A stretch of 41,662 nt of DNA from a virus: positions 1 through 41,662 of IMG/VR virus record IMGVR_UViG_3300032157_000376; one strand, written 5' to 3'. The notes under the pieces are model-generated. The model was not told the origin of the DNA and ran no database searches. It saw only the letters and a list, made by a program, of their open reading frames with translations. The position numbers were made by a program, and so were the translations under genes. Each line of letters starts with the position of its first letter. The first letter of the stretch is position 1. Positions 1-6,974 of this stretch are shown here, in pieces.

Positions 1-1020
1 TCATTCGACGGGTCGCGCGAGGGTGAGGTTTCGCTTGTAGACCCGCTTCGTGGTCTCACTACTCGCGTGACCTAACAACGCCTGCGCCTCTTCGATCGTC
101 GCCTTGTCGCTGCCGGCCTTCGCGCGCAGATCGTGGAAGGTGAAGCGCTGCCCGCCAGCCTTCATGTATTCGGCCATGAGCTTCTGCCACATCGCCGAGA
201 AACCATTCGTGGTGTACGGCTGGCCGTCCAGCCGGCGCAGCAGGTAGTCACGCGGGATCTGCGGCGCGAGCGCCCAGAGCTCCTTGATGGTGGCATCGAG
301 CGCCGGCGTGATCTCGATCAACACGCCTTTCCCTGTCTTCCCCTGGTGGATGACGATCCCTTTTTCGGTGATGTGCTCCCGGCGGATCCGTAGCAGGTCG
401 CCCAACCGTTGCCCGATGTTCCTGGCGAGATCGATCGCCAGCCGTAGCCGCGGGCTCGCCAGCGCCTTCACCGCTTCCACCTCGGCGTCGGTGACGTATC
501 GGTCTCGCTTGCCTTTGGGAAGCCTCTCCAGCGTCCGTACGACGTTGTGCGTGCCGGCGCCCCAGCGAATCGCCTTGACGAGCACGTGGCCCAGCAGCGT
601 GATCTCGTGCCTGGCGGCAACCGGTGCCGGCCTCGAGGGAATGACATGGCCATTGGCACGGACGATCTCTTTCGTCACGCGGCGATCGATGTACTCGTAG
701 ATCTCCGGTGCCGTGAGGTCGTCCGGAAGCTTGTGGCCGAACACCCGCGACAGGCGCTGGAGCGCGATGTCCTGGTCGAGGCGCGTTTTCTCTGAGCGCT
801 TGAGAGGGAGGACCTCGAGGCGGTACTTCTCGATGACATCCGCCAGGGTATGCACGCGGCGATGAGGGCCAGCCAGGCGGGCGTATTCCTTGAAGGCCTC
901 GACCATGTCTCGGCCTAGGTTTACGCGTTTGCGTGTGCCACGCGGGCGCAGGTAGTAAGTCCCGCTGACGAGATCCATCCCACGAGGCAGGTGCGTGTTT
1001 TTAAGCCGCTTTCGGCCCAT
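1..1020 (-). CDS. int: Tyrosine recombinase (phage integrase)
   Basis: A 339-residue tyrosine recombinase that would insert and excise the prophage by site-specific recombination. The C-terminal half carries the catalytic set: R205 (GQRLGDLL), K228 (GKTGKG), H296 and R299 (HDLRA), H318 (LLGHASS) and nucleophile Y328 (KRVYKR). Residues 50-160 form the core-binding region and the basic N-terminus probably binds arm sites. It is the last gene of the leftward operon and overlaps the DUF4224 gene upstream by 20 bp, a usual pairing in prophages. Its 3' end lies exactly at the window edge, so attL should be just outside. A second recombinase lies at 21268-22401. This one, at the prophage edge, is the better candidate for the integrase that placed the element. 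Confidence 0.93.
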   Translation of the reverse strand: MGRKRLKNTHLPRGMDLVSGTYYLRPRGTRKRVNLGRDMVEAFKEYARLAGPHRRVHTLADVIEKYRLEVLPLKRSEKTRLDQDIALQRLSRVFGHKLPDDLTAPEIYEYIDRRVTKEIVRANGHVIPSRPAPVAARHEITLLGHVLVKAIRWGAGTHNVVRTLERLPKGKRDRYVTDAEVEAVKALASPRLRLAIDLARNIGQRLGDLLRIRREHITEKGIVIHQGKTGKGVLIEITPALDATIKELWALAPQIPRDYLLRRLDGQPYTTNGFSAMWQKLMAEYMKAGGQRFTFHDLRAKAGSDKATIEEAQALLGHASSETTKRVYKRNLTLARPVE

Positions 1021-1222
1021 GCATGGCGTCCCAGTTTGGCGGCGCGTCTCTCTTCTTCGTGTCGCCGCCCACGAGCTTGCGGCTGGCCTCGGCGATCGCC
1101 ACCACCGGATCGCCGAGGGCGTTGACGGTAAACTTCCACCCGTTGTCCTGCAACCAGCGGATCTGGGCGGATGGCCGCTGCAGGCCGGTGAGCTGCCGAA
1201 GTTCGTTGTCGGTCAGGAACAT
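1001..1222 (-). CDS. DUF4224-type small protein preceding the integrase
   Basis: A 73-residue protein starting MFLTDNELRQLTG, with a tryptophan-centred segment IRWLQDNGWKF. This matches the short DUF4224 pattern of phage proteins encoded directly before an integrase. Such proteins are thought to bind DNA and may act as excisionase or directionality factors, but that role is inference. The stop overlaps the integrase start by 20 bp, so the two are probably translationally coupled. ATG start at 1222; the ribosome binding site is weak. Confidence 0.75.
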   Translation of the reverse strand: MFLTDNELRQLTGLQRPSAQIRWLQDNGWKFTVNALGDPVVAIAEASRKLVGGDTKKRDAPPNWDAMHGPKAA

Positions 1223-1234
1223 GGCGTCACCCGC

Positions 1235-1420
1235 TTAAACTCGATCACCCAGGTGGAGCTCCGGCCGCCTATGTCGTTGCAGGCCGAGCTCAGCGAGCAT
1301 CGTGTCGATCTCGCTCATCGGCTTCCCGCCGGAAGCGACAACACATGCGTCGCAGACTGGCTTCACGAATGAGGTCGGGCTGCCGCAGCCGGCGCACACA
1401 ACACTTGGGAAGTTCGTCAT
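1235..1420 (-). CDS. Small zinc-ribbon-like protein
   Basis: A 61-residue protein with two CxxC pairs (VCAGCGSP and VCDACVV), which suggests a single zinc ribbon. The remainder is short and polar. The start at 1420 is chosen because its ATG overlaps the stop of the upstream cupin-like gene as ATGA; an upstream in-frame ATG would only add four residues. It belongs to the string of small accessory genes before the integrase. Function unknown. Confidence 0.6.
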   Translation of the reverse strand: MTNFPSVVCAGCGSPTSFVKPVCDACVVASGGKPMSEIDTMLAELGLQRHRRPELHLGDRV

Positions 1421-2004
1421 TCGACCACCCACCGCGCGAGCGCGTATTCAATGATCGGTTTGAGATCGCTGCCATAGATCGGCCGCGGCTCCGCTGAGAC
1501 CCATGGCGTCCCTCGTGGCCAGAAGGTCAGCGCTTCCTCGAGCGGTGGGCCTTGCGGGCGCTCGAGCAGCGTGACCGTGCCGTCCTGGGCGATCGTGCGG
1601 TGGATCTCGCCGGGCTTTTGCTGGTAGCTGTCGCCAACCTGGTACGCCTCAGGCTGGCAGACGAAGAGCTCCACCAGGGATATATCGCCTACCAGTCCGC
1701 CACCTTCACCGGTGGCGATTCGCGAGGATTGATAGAACAACCCCTCGCTCCGGAATGGCGTCGTCCGATCATCCTTGTGCACGAACCGGCAATTAATTAG
1801 CTCGCCGGCGATGATGGTGGAATGCAGCGGCCAGGGGTGCGTGTGAACGGTAGACACGCGCGGCGTCGCAACCCGGGAATCCCAGACGTGGATCCGGCCA
1901 ACGTCGGCGATCTTCGTGCGCACGAACCCGAAGCCCTGCTGCGTCCACTCGTAGGCGTGCCACCGTTGGAGGATCGAGCGGACGAGGGCGGATTGGATGC
2001 TCAT
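1417..2004 (-). CDS. Cupin-like phage protein
   Basis: A 195-residue protein with features of the cupin beta-barrel. A histidine cluster (H54, H56, H61 in VHTHPWPLHS) is followed by a glycine-rich stretch, and later by PGEIHRT with H135, resembling the first and second cupin metal-binding motifs. Substrate and activity cannot be read from the sequence; comparable small phage proteins are uncharacterised. The stop overlaps the next gene as ATGA and the start overlaps the previous gene's stop, so it is inside the leftward operon. The cupin call is a fold guess from the histidine spacing. Confidence 0.6.
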   Translation of the reverse strand: MSIQSALVRSILQRWHAYEWTQQGFGFVRTKIADVGRIHVWDSRVATPRVSTVHTHPWPLHSTIIAGELINCRFVHKDDRTTPFRSEGLFYQSSRIATGEGGGLVGDISLVELFVCQPEAYQVGDSYQQKPGEIHRTIAQDGTVTLLERPQGPPLEEALTFWPRGTPWVSAEPRPIYGSDLKPIIEYALARWVVE

Positions 2005-2195
2005 CGTTTCCTCGAGGCCCGCGGCCGTACGCGCGTGACCTCGACCTTCCGAACGGCGCCGAGGCCGACGTCGTCATAGAGGACGCTCGGCGGCTGTTTG
2101 TTGATGCGATCGCAGAGGCGATCGAGGACGTCGTCGCGTGCCTCGATCGACTGGGCCTCGACGTCGACGCGGATGGTGGCGGTGTAGCGCTTCAT
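2001..2195 (-). CDS. Hypothetical 64-residue protein
   Basis: A short protein (MKRYTATIRVDVEAQSIEA) with alternating hydrophobic strand pattern, a helix around residues 18-34 and a basic tail ending RASRKR. The pattern is reminiscent of small ferredoxin-like alpha/beta phage proteins, but no family is recognised. Its ATG overlaps the upstream stop (ATGA at 2192-2195), and its stop overlaps the start of the cupin-like gene. This supports a real, coupled gene. Confidence 0.6.
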   Translation of the reverse strand: MKRYTATIRVDVEAQSIEARDDVLDRLCDRINKQPPSVLYDDVGLGAVRKVEVTRVRPRASRKR

Positions 2196-2563
2196 GACTC
2201 AGCCGCCCACTCGCCGAAGGTCTCGAAGATGGCGCGAGCCTCGCGCCGGGTCAGGCACACGTTGTCCGGAGCGGCGTCCGGATTCTCCTGCGTGAGCTGC
2301 AGATGTCCCTCGTCGGTGATGCTGGCATTGCAGCCGAAGCCGCCGGCCGGCAGGCTCAGCGCGAGCTCGGCCGCATCCTTCTTCGGTCGGCGCGTGGCAG
2401 CCTTGCCGCGCTTTCCCTTCTTGTGGGACGACCCCCCCCCAGCAAGGCTGGCGATGCCGACGCGCTTGTCCTTGCATTCCAGGCACACCTTCGAGGGCTG
2501 CCCGGCGCGGATCGCCATCTGGTCCTCCGGCTTTTCGACTTCGCAGTGTTTGCACTTGATCAC
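2192..2563 (-). CDS. Zinc-finger-like hypothetical protein
   Basis: A 123-residue protein that begins with a GTG codon. The N-terminus has C4-x2-C7 and C27-x2-C30, a treble-clef or ribbon-like zinc site common in small phage proteins. Residues 45-65 are very basic (KKGKRGKAATRRPKK), consistent with nucleic-acid contact. The C-terminus is acidic and helical. The GTG overlaps the stop of a short upstream frame (2560-2736) as GTGA, and the stop overlaps the following gene as ATGA. Function not recognised. Confidence 0.65.
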   Translation of the reverse strand: MIKCKHCEVEKPEDQMAIRAGQPSKVCLECKDKRVGIASLAGGGSSHKKGKRGKAATRRPKKDAAELALSLPAGGFGCNASITDEGHLQLTQENPDAAPDNVCLTRREARAIFETFGEWAAES

Positions 2564-2736
2564 TGAGCAACCCTCCCGGGTGTGGTGGTGAGAAAACGCG
2601 GCGACCGTGTCTGACAGACCGCGGTCGCCGCGCCCTGCGCGTGCTCATCGAGGGGAACACGCTGCAGCTTTGAAGGAGGGAGCGGCGCCGCAGTGGCTGG
2701 CCCAGCCAGCTGCAGCCCTTCGAGGACATGCTCCAT
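2560..2736 (-). CDS. Possible 58-residue protein
   Basis: A short open frame starting ATG at 2736 (MEHVLEGLQLAGPATAAP) that ends as GTGA on the start of the zinc-finger gene. The overlap style matches the rest of the operon, and the frame fills an otherwise empty gap after the ParB-like gene. There is no clear ribosome binding site and no recognisable motif. A competing frame on the same strand (2199-3026) is very arginine-rich and covers two better genes, so it was not chosen. Confidence 0.35.
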   Translation of the reverse strand: MEHVLEGLQLAGPATAAPLPPSKLQRVPLDEHAQGAATAVCQTRSPRFLTTTPGRVAQ

Positions 2737-2841
2737 GCCCTATGCACCATTGCCCGTTTGCGGTCTCTTGCCTCACGCTCCAGAGCGGCCGAGCGTGGCG
2801 AGTTCATAACCGCGGGCACTCTCAGGTAAACGGTCACGCTG

Positions 2842-4569
2842 CTACTTCTTCTTCCCGGCGGCCTTCTTCGTATCGGCCTTCGCCGGCGCGTCCTTCGCGG
2901 CCGCGGCTTCGACCGTTTTGCGGACAGCCTCGACGTTGACACCGGCACGCTTCGCGGCAGCGAAGAATCGATCAGTCTTTGCGTGAGCGTCCTCGATCGC
3001 ATCAGCGAAGGCGAAGAGGCGCGCAAGTTTCAACAACGCGGCCTCGTTAAGCGTCTTGCGATTCTTGTCGATGGTGTTGATGAACTTGTTGAGCTCACCG
3101 TCGTGATCGAAGTAGGCGCTCTCGCCGAGAATATCGACGATGAGCTCGAGCTCGTCGCGGTGCAGCGGCTTCGGAGCCTTCTGCGACATCTGCTTGGCAA
3201 TCTCGCCGCGAACGGCGAGCTCGAGCTTCGTCTTCGCCGCGGCCTTCTCAGTCGCCGCCTTGGAGGCTTTGCTGGGCTGCGAGCCGGCCGAGGAACTGCT
3301 CGAGCTGCCGCCGAACGAGATTCCCTGCTTCTTCATGCCTGCTTTCACGGTGGCGTCGGCGAGGAACTCATAGACCGCGTTGGTGTGCGGGTGAACGACC
3401 AGGACGGTCTCGGCATCCTTGCCGGCGAGCTGGCGGTAGGTGCGGTTCTTCGGATCTCGATAGTCCCGGCCGTCGGGGTCGTGGAGGCCGCTGTTGTACG
3501 AGGGCGAGCGATCGTTGTCGTACGGAAACACCTTCTTCGCGTCCGCACCGGTGATGACCTTCTTCCCGGTCTCCTTCGCCTTTGCGACGAGCCGCTCGCC
3601 ATGAGCTTTGATCTTCGACTTGAAGCAGACCGGATCTGTGCAGACGCCTGCACTGCCGCCCTTGACGTCGCCGAAGAGGCTCGGCGCGGCCAGGGTGTTC
3701 TTCGGGCACGCGCCGCAGGCCTTCGCGCTCGGGAGCAGGGCGGCATCGGCCGTATCGAAGGGCGCGGTCTCGAGCCGCAGCATGAATTCGTCCTGGACGA
3801 ACTCCAGCGCCTCGCGATAGGACATCGGATTGCCACGCCATCCCTGAACGATTCGCTTGAGCGCTTCCTTCTGGAGCTTTTCGACCGGGATCCGCGCGAT
3901 GAGCAACGCCACCGAGGCGTTGATCTTCCCGTCGTAGAAGGCCTCGCGTGATTCCTTGCTGAGCGCCAGCAGCTTCATCCGCGCGTAGACGTATTCCCTG
4001 GAGCGTCCAACCTTCGCGGCGATCTCGTCCGACGTCATGCCGCGCTTGCGCAGCTGCTCGTAGCCCTCCGCCTCGTGGAGCTCGTGCAGGCCTTCGCGCT
4101 GCAGATTCTCGATGAGCTGCAGCTCGAGGACCTGGTCGTCGGTGAGCTCGCGTATCGACACGGGCACCTGGTCGAGCGCGGCGAGCTTGGCCGCCTGGTA
4201 GCGGCGCTCGCCGGCGACGATCTCGAATGTCGTCTGCGGCGCGGCCATCACCAGGGCGCGGCGCGCATCGCGAGCCTCTTGCTCCGTGGAGTAGATCTCG
4301 GAAACGCGTTCGCCCTTGCCTTTCTTGCCATCGTCGCGCCAGACGTACCAACCCTGGCCGCTGCCGGCCGGAATCGAGTGCACGTGATATGGCGAAGTGG
4401 GCCGGACCAGGATCGGATTGACGATGCCGGAATTCTTGATGCTCGCGGCGAGCTGCTCGAGCGCGACCTTGTCGAAGTGCTTCCGGCGCTGCTGCTGCGC
4501 CTCAGTGTTGCTGGGGACCAGCAGCGATAGCGCGACCGAACGCACGTCGGCGGTTTGAACCTGGCTCAT
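2842..4569 (-). CDS. ParB/RepB/Spo0J-like DNA-binding protein with cysteine-rich region
   Basis: A 575-residue ParB-family protein. The ParB N-terminal domain is split: residues 15-57 end in PILVRP, and the GERRYQA box at 120-126 resumes the domain, with ENLQRE at 154-159. An extra block of about 55 residues (58-113) with WYVWRDDG sits between them. A helix-turn-helix follows at about 175-200 (MTSDEIAAKVGRSREYVYAR). A cysteine-rich region near 285-320 contains ACGACPKN and GVCTDPVCF, as in some plasmid and phage ParB-like proteins. The C-terminus has a serine run and a lysine/alanine-rich tail. It could segregate DNA, regulate transcription, or act as a ParB-like nuclease; context does not decide. 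Start overlaps the upstream membrane protein as ATGA. Confidence 0.85.
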   Translation of the reverse strand: MSQVQTADVRSVALSLLVPSNTEAQQQRRKHFDKVALEQLAASIKNSGIVNPILVRPTSPYHVHSIPAGSGQGWYVWRDDGKKGKGERVSEIYSTEQEARDARRALVMAAPQTTFEIVAGERRYQAAKLAALDQVPVSIRELTDDQVLELQLIENLQREGLHELHEAEGYEQLRKRGMTSDEIAAKVGRSREYVYARMKLLALSKESREAFYDGKINASVALLIARIPVEKLQKEALKRIVQGWRGNPMSYREALEFVQDEFMLRLETAPFDTADAALLPSAKACGACPKNTLAAPSLFGDVKGGSAGVCTDPVCFKSKIKAHGERLVAKAKETGKKVITGADAKKVFPYDNDRSPSYNSGLHDPDGRDYRDPKNRTYRQLAGKDAETVLVVHPHTNAVYEFLADATVKAGMKKQGISFGGSSSSSSAGSQPSKASKAATEKAAAKTKLELAVRGEIAKQMSQKAPKPLHRDELELIVDILGESAYFDHDGELNKFINTIDKNRKTLNEAALLKLARLFAFADAIEDAHAKTDRFFAAAKRAGVNVEAVRKTVEAAAAKDAPAKADTKKAAGKKK

Positions 4570-4808
4570 TGAGAGATCCTCGATTGAAGTGGCGCCGGCC
4601 GATGCCAGCGATTGAAGAGACGGCGCAGCCCATACGAACGCAGTAGGCTCGCGCCGGTGTAGATGACGACCAGCACCGCGTTCTGGCCGGCGGTGATCTT
4701 CCAGCCGAGCAGCGGGAAGATCGTGTAGTTCAGGACCGTGTTGAGCAGCATGCCGACGACGATGTTCGCCGCAGCCTCGGTCATTGATTGCCGGCGAGAT
4801 TGCGTCAT
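4566..4808 (-). CDS. Small membrane protein (DUF7220-like)
   Basis: An 80-residue protein with two predicted membrane segments (about residues 13-33 and 42-58), a conserved-looking NYTIFPLLGW turn between them, and a basic C-terminus. It resembles small two-helix phage membrane proteins grouped as DUF7220, of unknown function. It is joined by ATGA overlaps to the HNH gene upstream and the ParB-like gene downstream. Topology is inferred from hydrophobicity only. Confidence 0.65.
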   Translation of the reverse strand: MTQSRRQSMTEAAANIVVGMLLNTVLNYTIFPLLGWKITAGQNAVLVVIYTGASLLRSYGLRRLFNRWHRPAPLQSRISQ

Positions 4809-5251
4809 GCGGCGGTGACCTCGTCGTCGAAGAGGTCAGCCGAGGCCTTGCCTTCGCGCCTGGTCGCGTAGGCCGTCTCGGCGTGGTGCTTTTTGTCGTG
4901 ATGCAGGTGGCACCGCTGGCACAGGAACTTCAAGTTCGACTCGTCGCAGTTCTCTGGCACGTGATCCAGGTGGGCGACCGTGCACACGATTCGAATGATG
5001 CGAAGGAAGTGCTGCGGCCCGCCTTTACCGCACCACCAGCGCTCGCCGGGCTTCGGGAAGACGAGTTTGAGGGACTCCTCGCCGGTCGGATGCGCCGGGT
5101 GGAAGTTTCCATCGCTGTCGCGAGCGCCGAGCGCCCAATTCCTGACCCCGCAGAACTCGCAACAGTTTTTCGCCCGCTGCTGGATTCGCGCGCGGATTTC
5201 CGCCCAGTCGGACGGGTAGCGGTCGAGGTTCTCGGGACGGATCGGGCTCAT
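4805..5251 (-). CDS. HNH endonuclease-like protein coupled to the reverse transcriptase
   Basis: A 148-residue protein with an HNH (beta-beta-alpha metal) nuclease core. C31 and C34 with C111 and C114 make a structural zinc site. The catalytic segment reads VAHLDHVPEN (H94, D96, H97), then N106 and CQRCHLHH (H115, H117, H118). The start at 5251 is chosen because ATGA couples it to the stop of the reverse transcriptase; a longer upstream frame exists without support. Position directly after the RT suggests a role in the retroelement, for example nicking during cDNA integration, but phages also carry HNH proteins for packaging or defence. Unlike packaging HNH genes it is far from the terminase. 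Confidence 0.8.
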   Translation of the reverse strand: MSPIRPENLDRYPSDWAEIRARIQQRAKNCCEFCGVRNWALGARDSDGNFHPAHPTGEESLKLVFPKPGERWWCGKGGPQHFLRIIRIVCTVAHLDHVPENCDESNLKFLCQRCHLHHDKKHHAETAYATRREGKASADLFDDEVTAA

Positions 5252-6528
5252 GCCATCGCCTTCGCGAGCCAGGGAAAACGGCGGTAGATGTCCAGCCGCA
5301 GTTTGAAGCTGCTCGCATGCGCGAAGTGCCCGGAGTAGCTCGACCAGATGGAACGAACCGCCTCGAGCGCCTTGCGGCTGTCCGTGATGCGACCAGCGTG
5401 GCAATGCGTGCGCTCCCAGGCGGCGAGCTTCGCGCGGCAGTGGCCGATGACCCGCCGGCGCGTGACGACGTGCGAGGGGAAGAGCACGTAGCCCAGGAAG
5501 TCGATGCCATCACGCAGCGGCCGCAGCTTAACGTCCGCCTTGAGCTCGAGCTGCAGCTCTCGCCGCAGGAAGTCGGCGATCGCCTCTTGCCAGGCCTCGA
5601 GCTGCCCACGGTCCTGGTGCACCAGCACGAAGTCGTCGACGTAGCGCAGGTACCGCGGCGCTCGCAGCCCATGCTTCACGAACTGGTCGAGCCGATCGAG
5701 GTAGACGTTGGCGAAGAACTGGGACGAGAGATTGCCGATGGCGATGCCGCAGCCCGGCGGAGAGTTCTCTAACCGCTTGTGGGGCGGGACCGCCTGCCGC
5801 GCGCGCGCGGTGCAGGCCCAGTTCACGCCCGTCCGCTGGATCGGCCAGGTCAAAAGCGCATGCACCGCCCGCCTGACAGATAGCGAGATGGCGGCGCGCT
5901 CCATGCGCGGTTTTAGGAGCGACCAGAGCGTTGGCCGATGGATGCTGGCGAAGAAGTTCCGGATGTCGAGCTGCAGGTAGTAGCCGCCGCCCTGGCCGGA
6001 CTCGACCTGGCGGATGAACTGCCGCAGGCGCGCGACGGCCGCGTGCGTGCCCTTGCCTACGCGGTTCGAATAGCTGTCGTGGATGAAGGTCGGCTCGAAG
6101 ACCTGCTCGAGCTCGGGGACGATGAGATGGTGGACCACGCGATCCGCGAAGCGCGGCGCGTGGATCTCGCGGGCCTTCGGTGCCTGGGCTATGAAGCAGG
6201 TGGGCGCCATCGGATACCAGTGAAGGCTGTTCAGGCGGCGCTGGATGTCGAGCAGCTCATCGATCCAGCGGGCCTCGAACATCATTTGATCGAGGCTGGG
6301 CTTCTTCCCGCGACGCGCCTGGCGCCAGGCAGAGTAGAGGCTGCGTAACGAGACCGCACCGTGACACTCACCGGCGCGCACCGCGCGGACGTGATTGTCG
6401 TAGCTCTGGTGATTCCGGTTGGAATTGCCGTTGCCGAGGTTGACGTTCCACGCGTAGTCCGAGGGGGACGGCGCTATCCCGATCACTTCGGACCCTGCCG
6501 CACATCCGAGGTAGCGCGGCATCGTCAT
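5248..6528 (-). CDS. Diversity-generating retroelement reverse transcriptase, with template repeat in its 5' end
   Basis: A 426-residue frame encoding the DGR reverse transcriptase, which copies TR RNA into cDNA with errors at adenines. Palm motifs are clear: D188 in YLQLDIRNFF (motif A), IGNLSSQ at 264-270 (the (I/V/L)GxxxSQ signature that separates DGR enzymes from group II intron and retron RTs), and YVDD at 296-299. Upstream RNRVGKG-like residues (SNRVGKGTHAAV, 154-165) are also typical. The C-terminus has a short thumb. The ATG at 6528 overlaps the avd stop as ATGA, so translation probably starts before the TR and residues about 19-54 are TR-encoded. No ATG lies between the TR and M82-M83, though an in-frame GTG exists within the TR. 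The stop overlaps the HNH start. Confidence 0.95.
   Translation of the reverse strand: MTMPRYLGCAAGSEVIGIAPSPSDYAWNVNLGNGNSNRNHQSYDNHVRAVRAGECHGAVSLRSLYSAWRQARRGKKPSLDQMMFEARWIDELLDIQRRLNSLHWYPMAPTCFIAQAPKAREIHAPRFADRVVHHLIVPELEQVFEPTFIHDSYSNRVGKGTHAAVARLRQFIRQVESGQGGGYYLQLDIRNFFASIHRPTLWSLLKPRMERAAISLSVRRAVHALLTWPIQRTGVNWACTARARQAVPPHKRLENSPPGCGIAIGNLSSQFFANVYLDRLDQFVKHGLRAPRYLRYVDDFVLVHQDRGQLEAWQEAIADFLRRELQLELKADVKLRPLRDGIDFLGYVLFPSHVVTRRRVIGHCRAKLAAWERTHCHAGRITDSRKALEAVRSIWSSYSGHFAHASSFKLRLDIYRRFPWLAKAMA
6370..6474 (-). repeat. DGR template repeat (TR)
   Basis: About 105 bp whose coding strand is the minus strand. It is nearly identical to two downstream-of-gene repeats at 6993-7094 and 7686-7790, with every difference on a TR adenine. 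Seven AAC/AAT codons are spaced through it (translated NVNLGNGNSNRN and so on), the codon type that yields the widest amino-acid range after adenine mutagenesis. Its 3' end holds a 21-bp stretch (6371-6391) with no adenine on the coding strand, shared with both VRs, which should be the initiation-of-mutagenic-homing (IMH*) segment. It lies in frame in the RT gene. Confidence 0.95.
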
Positions 6529-6962
6529 GGTGTTGCCCCAGCGGGCGAGGCGGATCGGGAACTCAGTATCGGGGCACGCTGCACAGGCGGACGATCAGCC
6601 CGGGCATCCTGGCCCTTCGGTTGCAGTCGTTTCAGCCAGCCTCCACTCTGCCGGCCCACTTCATGTACGAGGCGTGCGATCGCCTCGAATTCTCGAAAGC
6701 TACGGAAGGCGTCGACATCCTTGCCGAGCTGCAGATCCACCTTGAGAGCGTCCACCGCTTCACACAGCTGGCGCACGCGCTCGAGTCGACCGGCGGGATC
6801 CCGCCACGCACGAAGCGCAACGAGCACGACCCTCTTCGCCGCGACGCGAAGATCCACGCCGGTCGAGTACTTGTGACGCCTGGCCATGCGCGTGAAGACC
6901 AGCTCGATCGCCGCCCTCACGCGCTGCGCGTCCTTCACGATTTGCGGTAGTTCAGACTTCAC
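6525..6962 (-). CDS. avd: Avd-like DGR accessory protein
   Basis: A 145-residue, mostly helical and strongly basic protein in the position of the accessory variability determinant, between the target genes and the RT. Known Avd proteins are about 120-130-residue four-helix bundles forming a pentamer that binds RT and TR RNA. The predicted helices (about 5-27, 36-52, 56-76 and 83-107) and lysine/arginine-rich faces fit. The last 35 residues (after WLKRLQPKGQ) look disordered. GTG start at 6962, 12 bp after the stop of the VR2 gene; stop overlaps the RT start as ATGA. Identification rests on position, size and helix pattern; the primary sequence is poorly conserved in this family. Confidence 0.8.
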   Translation of the reverse strand: MKSELPQIVKDAQRVRAAIELVFTRMARRHKYSTGVDLRVAAKRVVLVALRAWRDPAGRLERVRQLCEAVDALKVDLQLGKDVDAFRSFREFEAIARLVHEVGRQSGGWLKRLQPKGQDARADRPPVQRAPILSSRSASPAGATP

Positions 6963-6974
6963 GGCTTCGCTCGG

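Noticed and set aside
2199-3026. 275-residue minus-strand frame crossing the ParB end and the zinc-finger gene
   Set aside because: Extremely arginine-rich, overlaps two better supported genes for most of its length.
5248-6528. RT as a group II intron or retron enzyme
   Set aside because: Motif IGNLSSQ is DGR-type, no maturase or intron ends are seen, and the TR/VR pairs explain the context.
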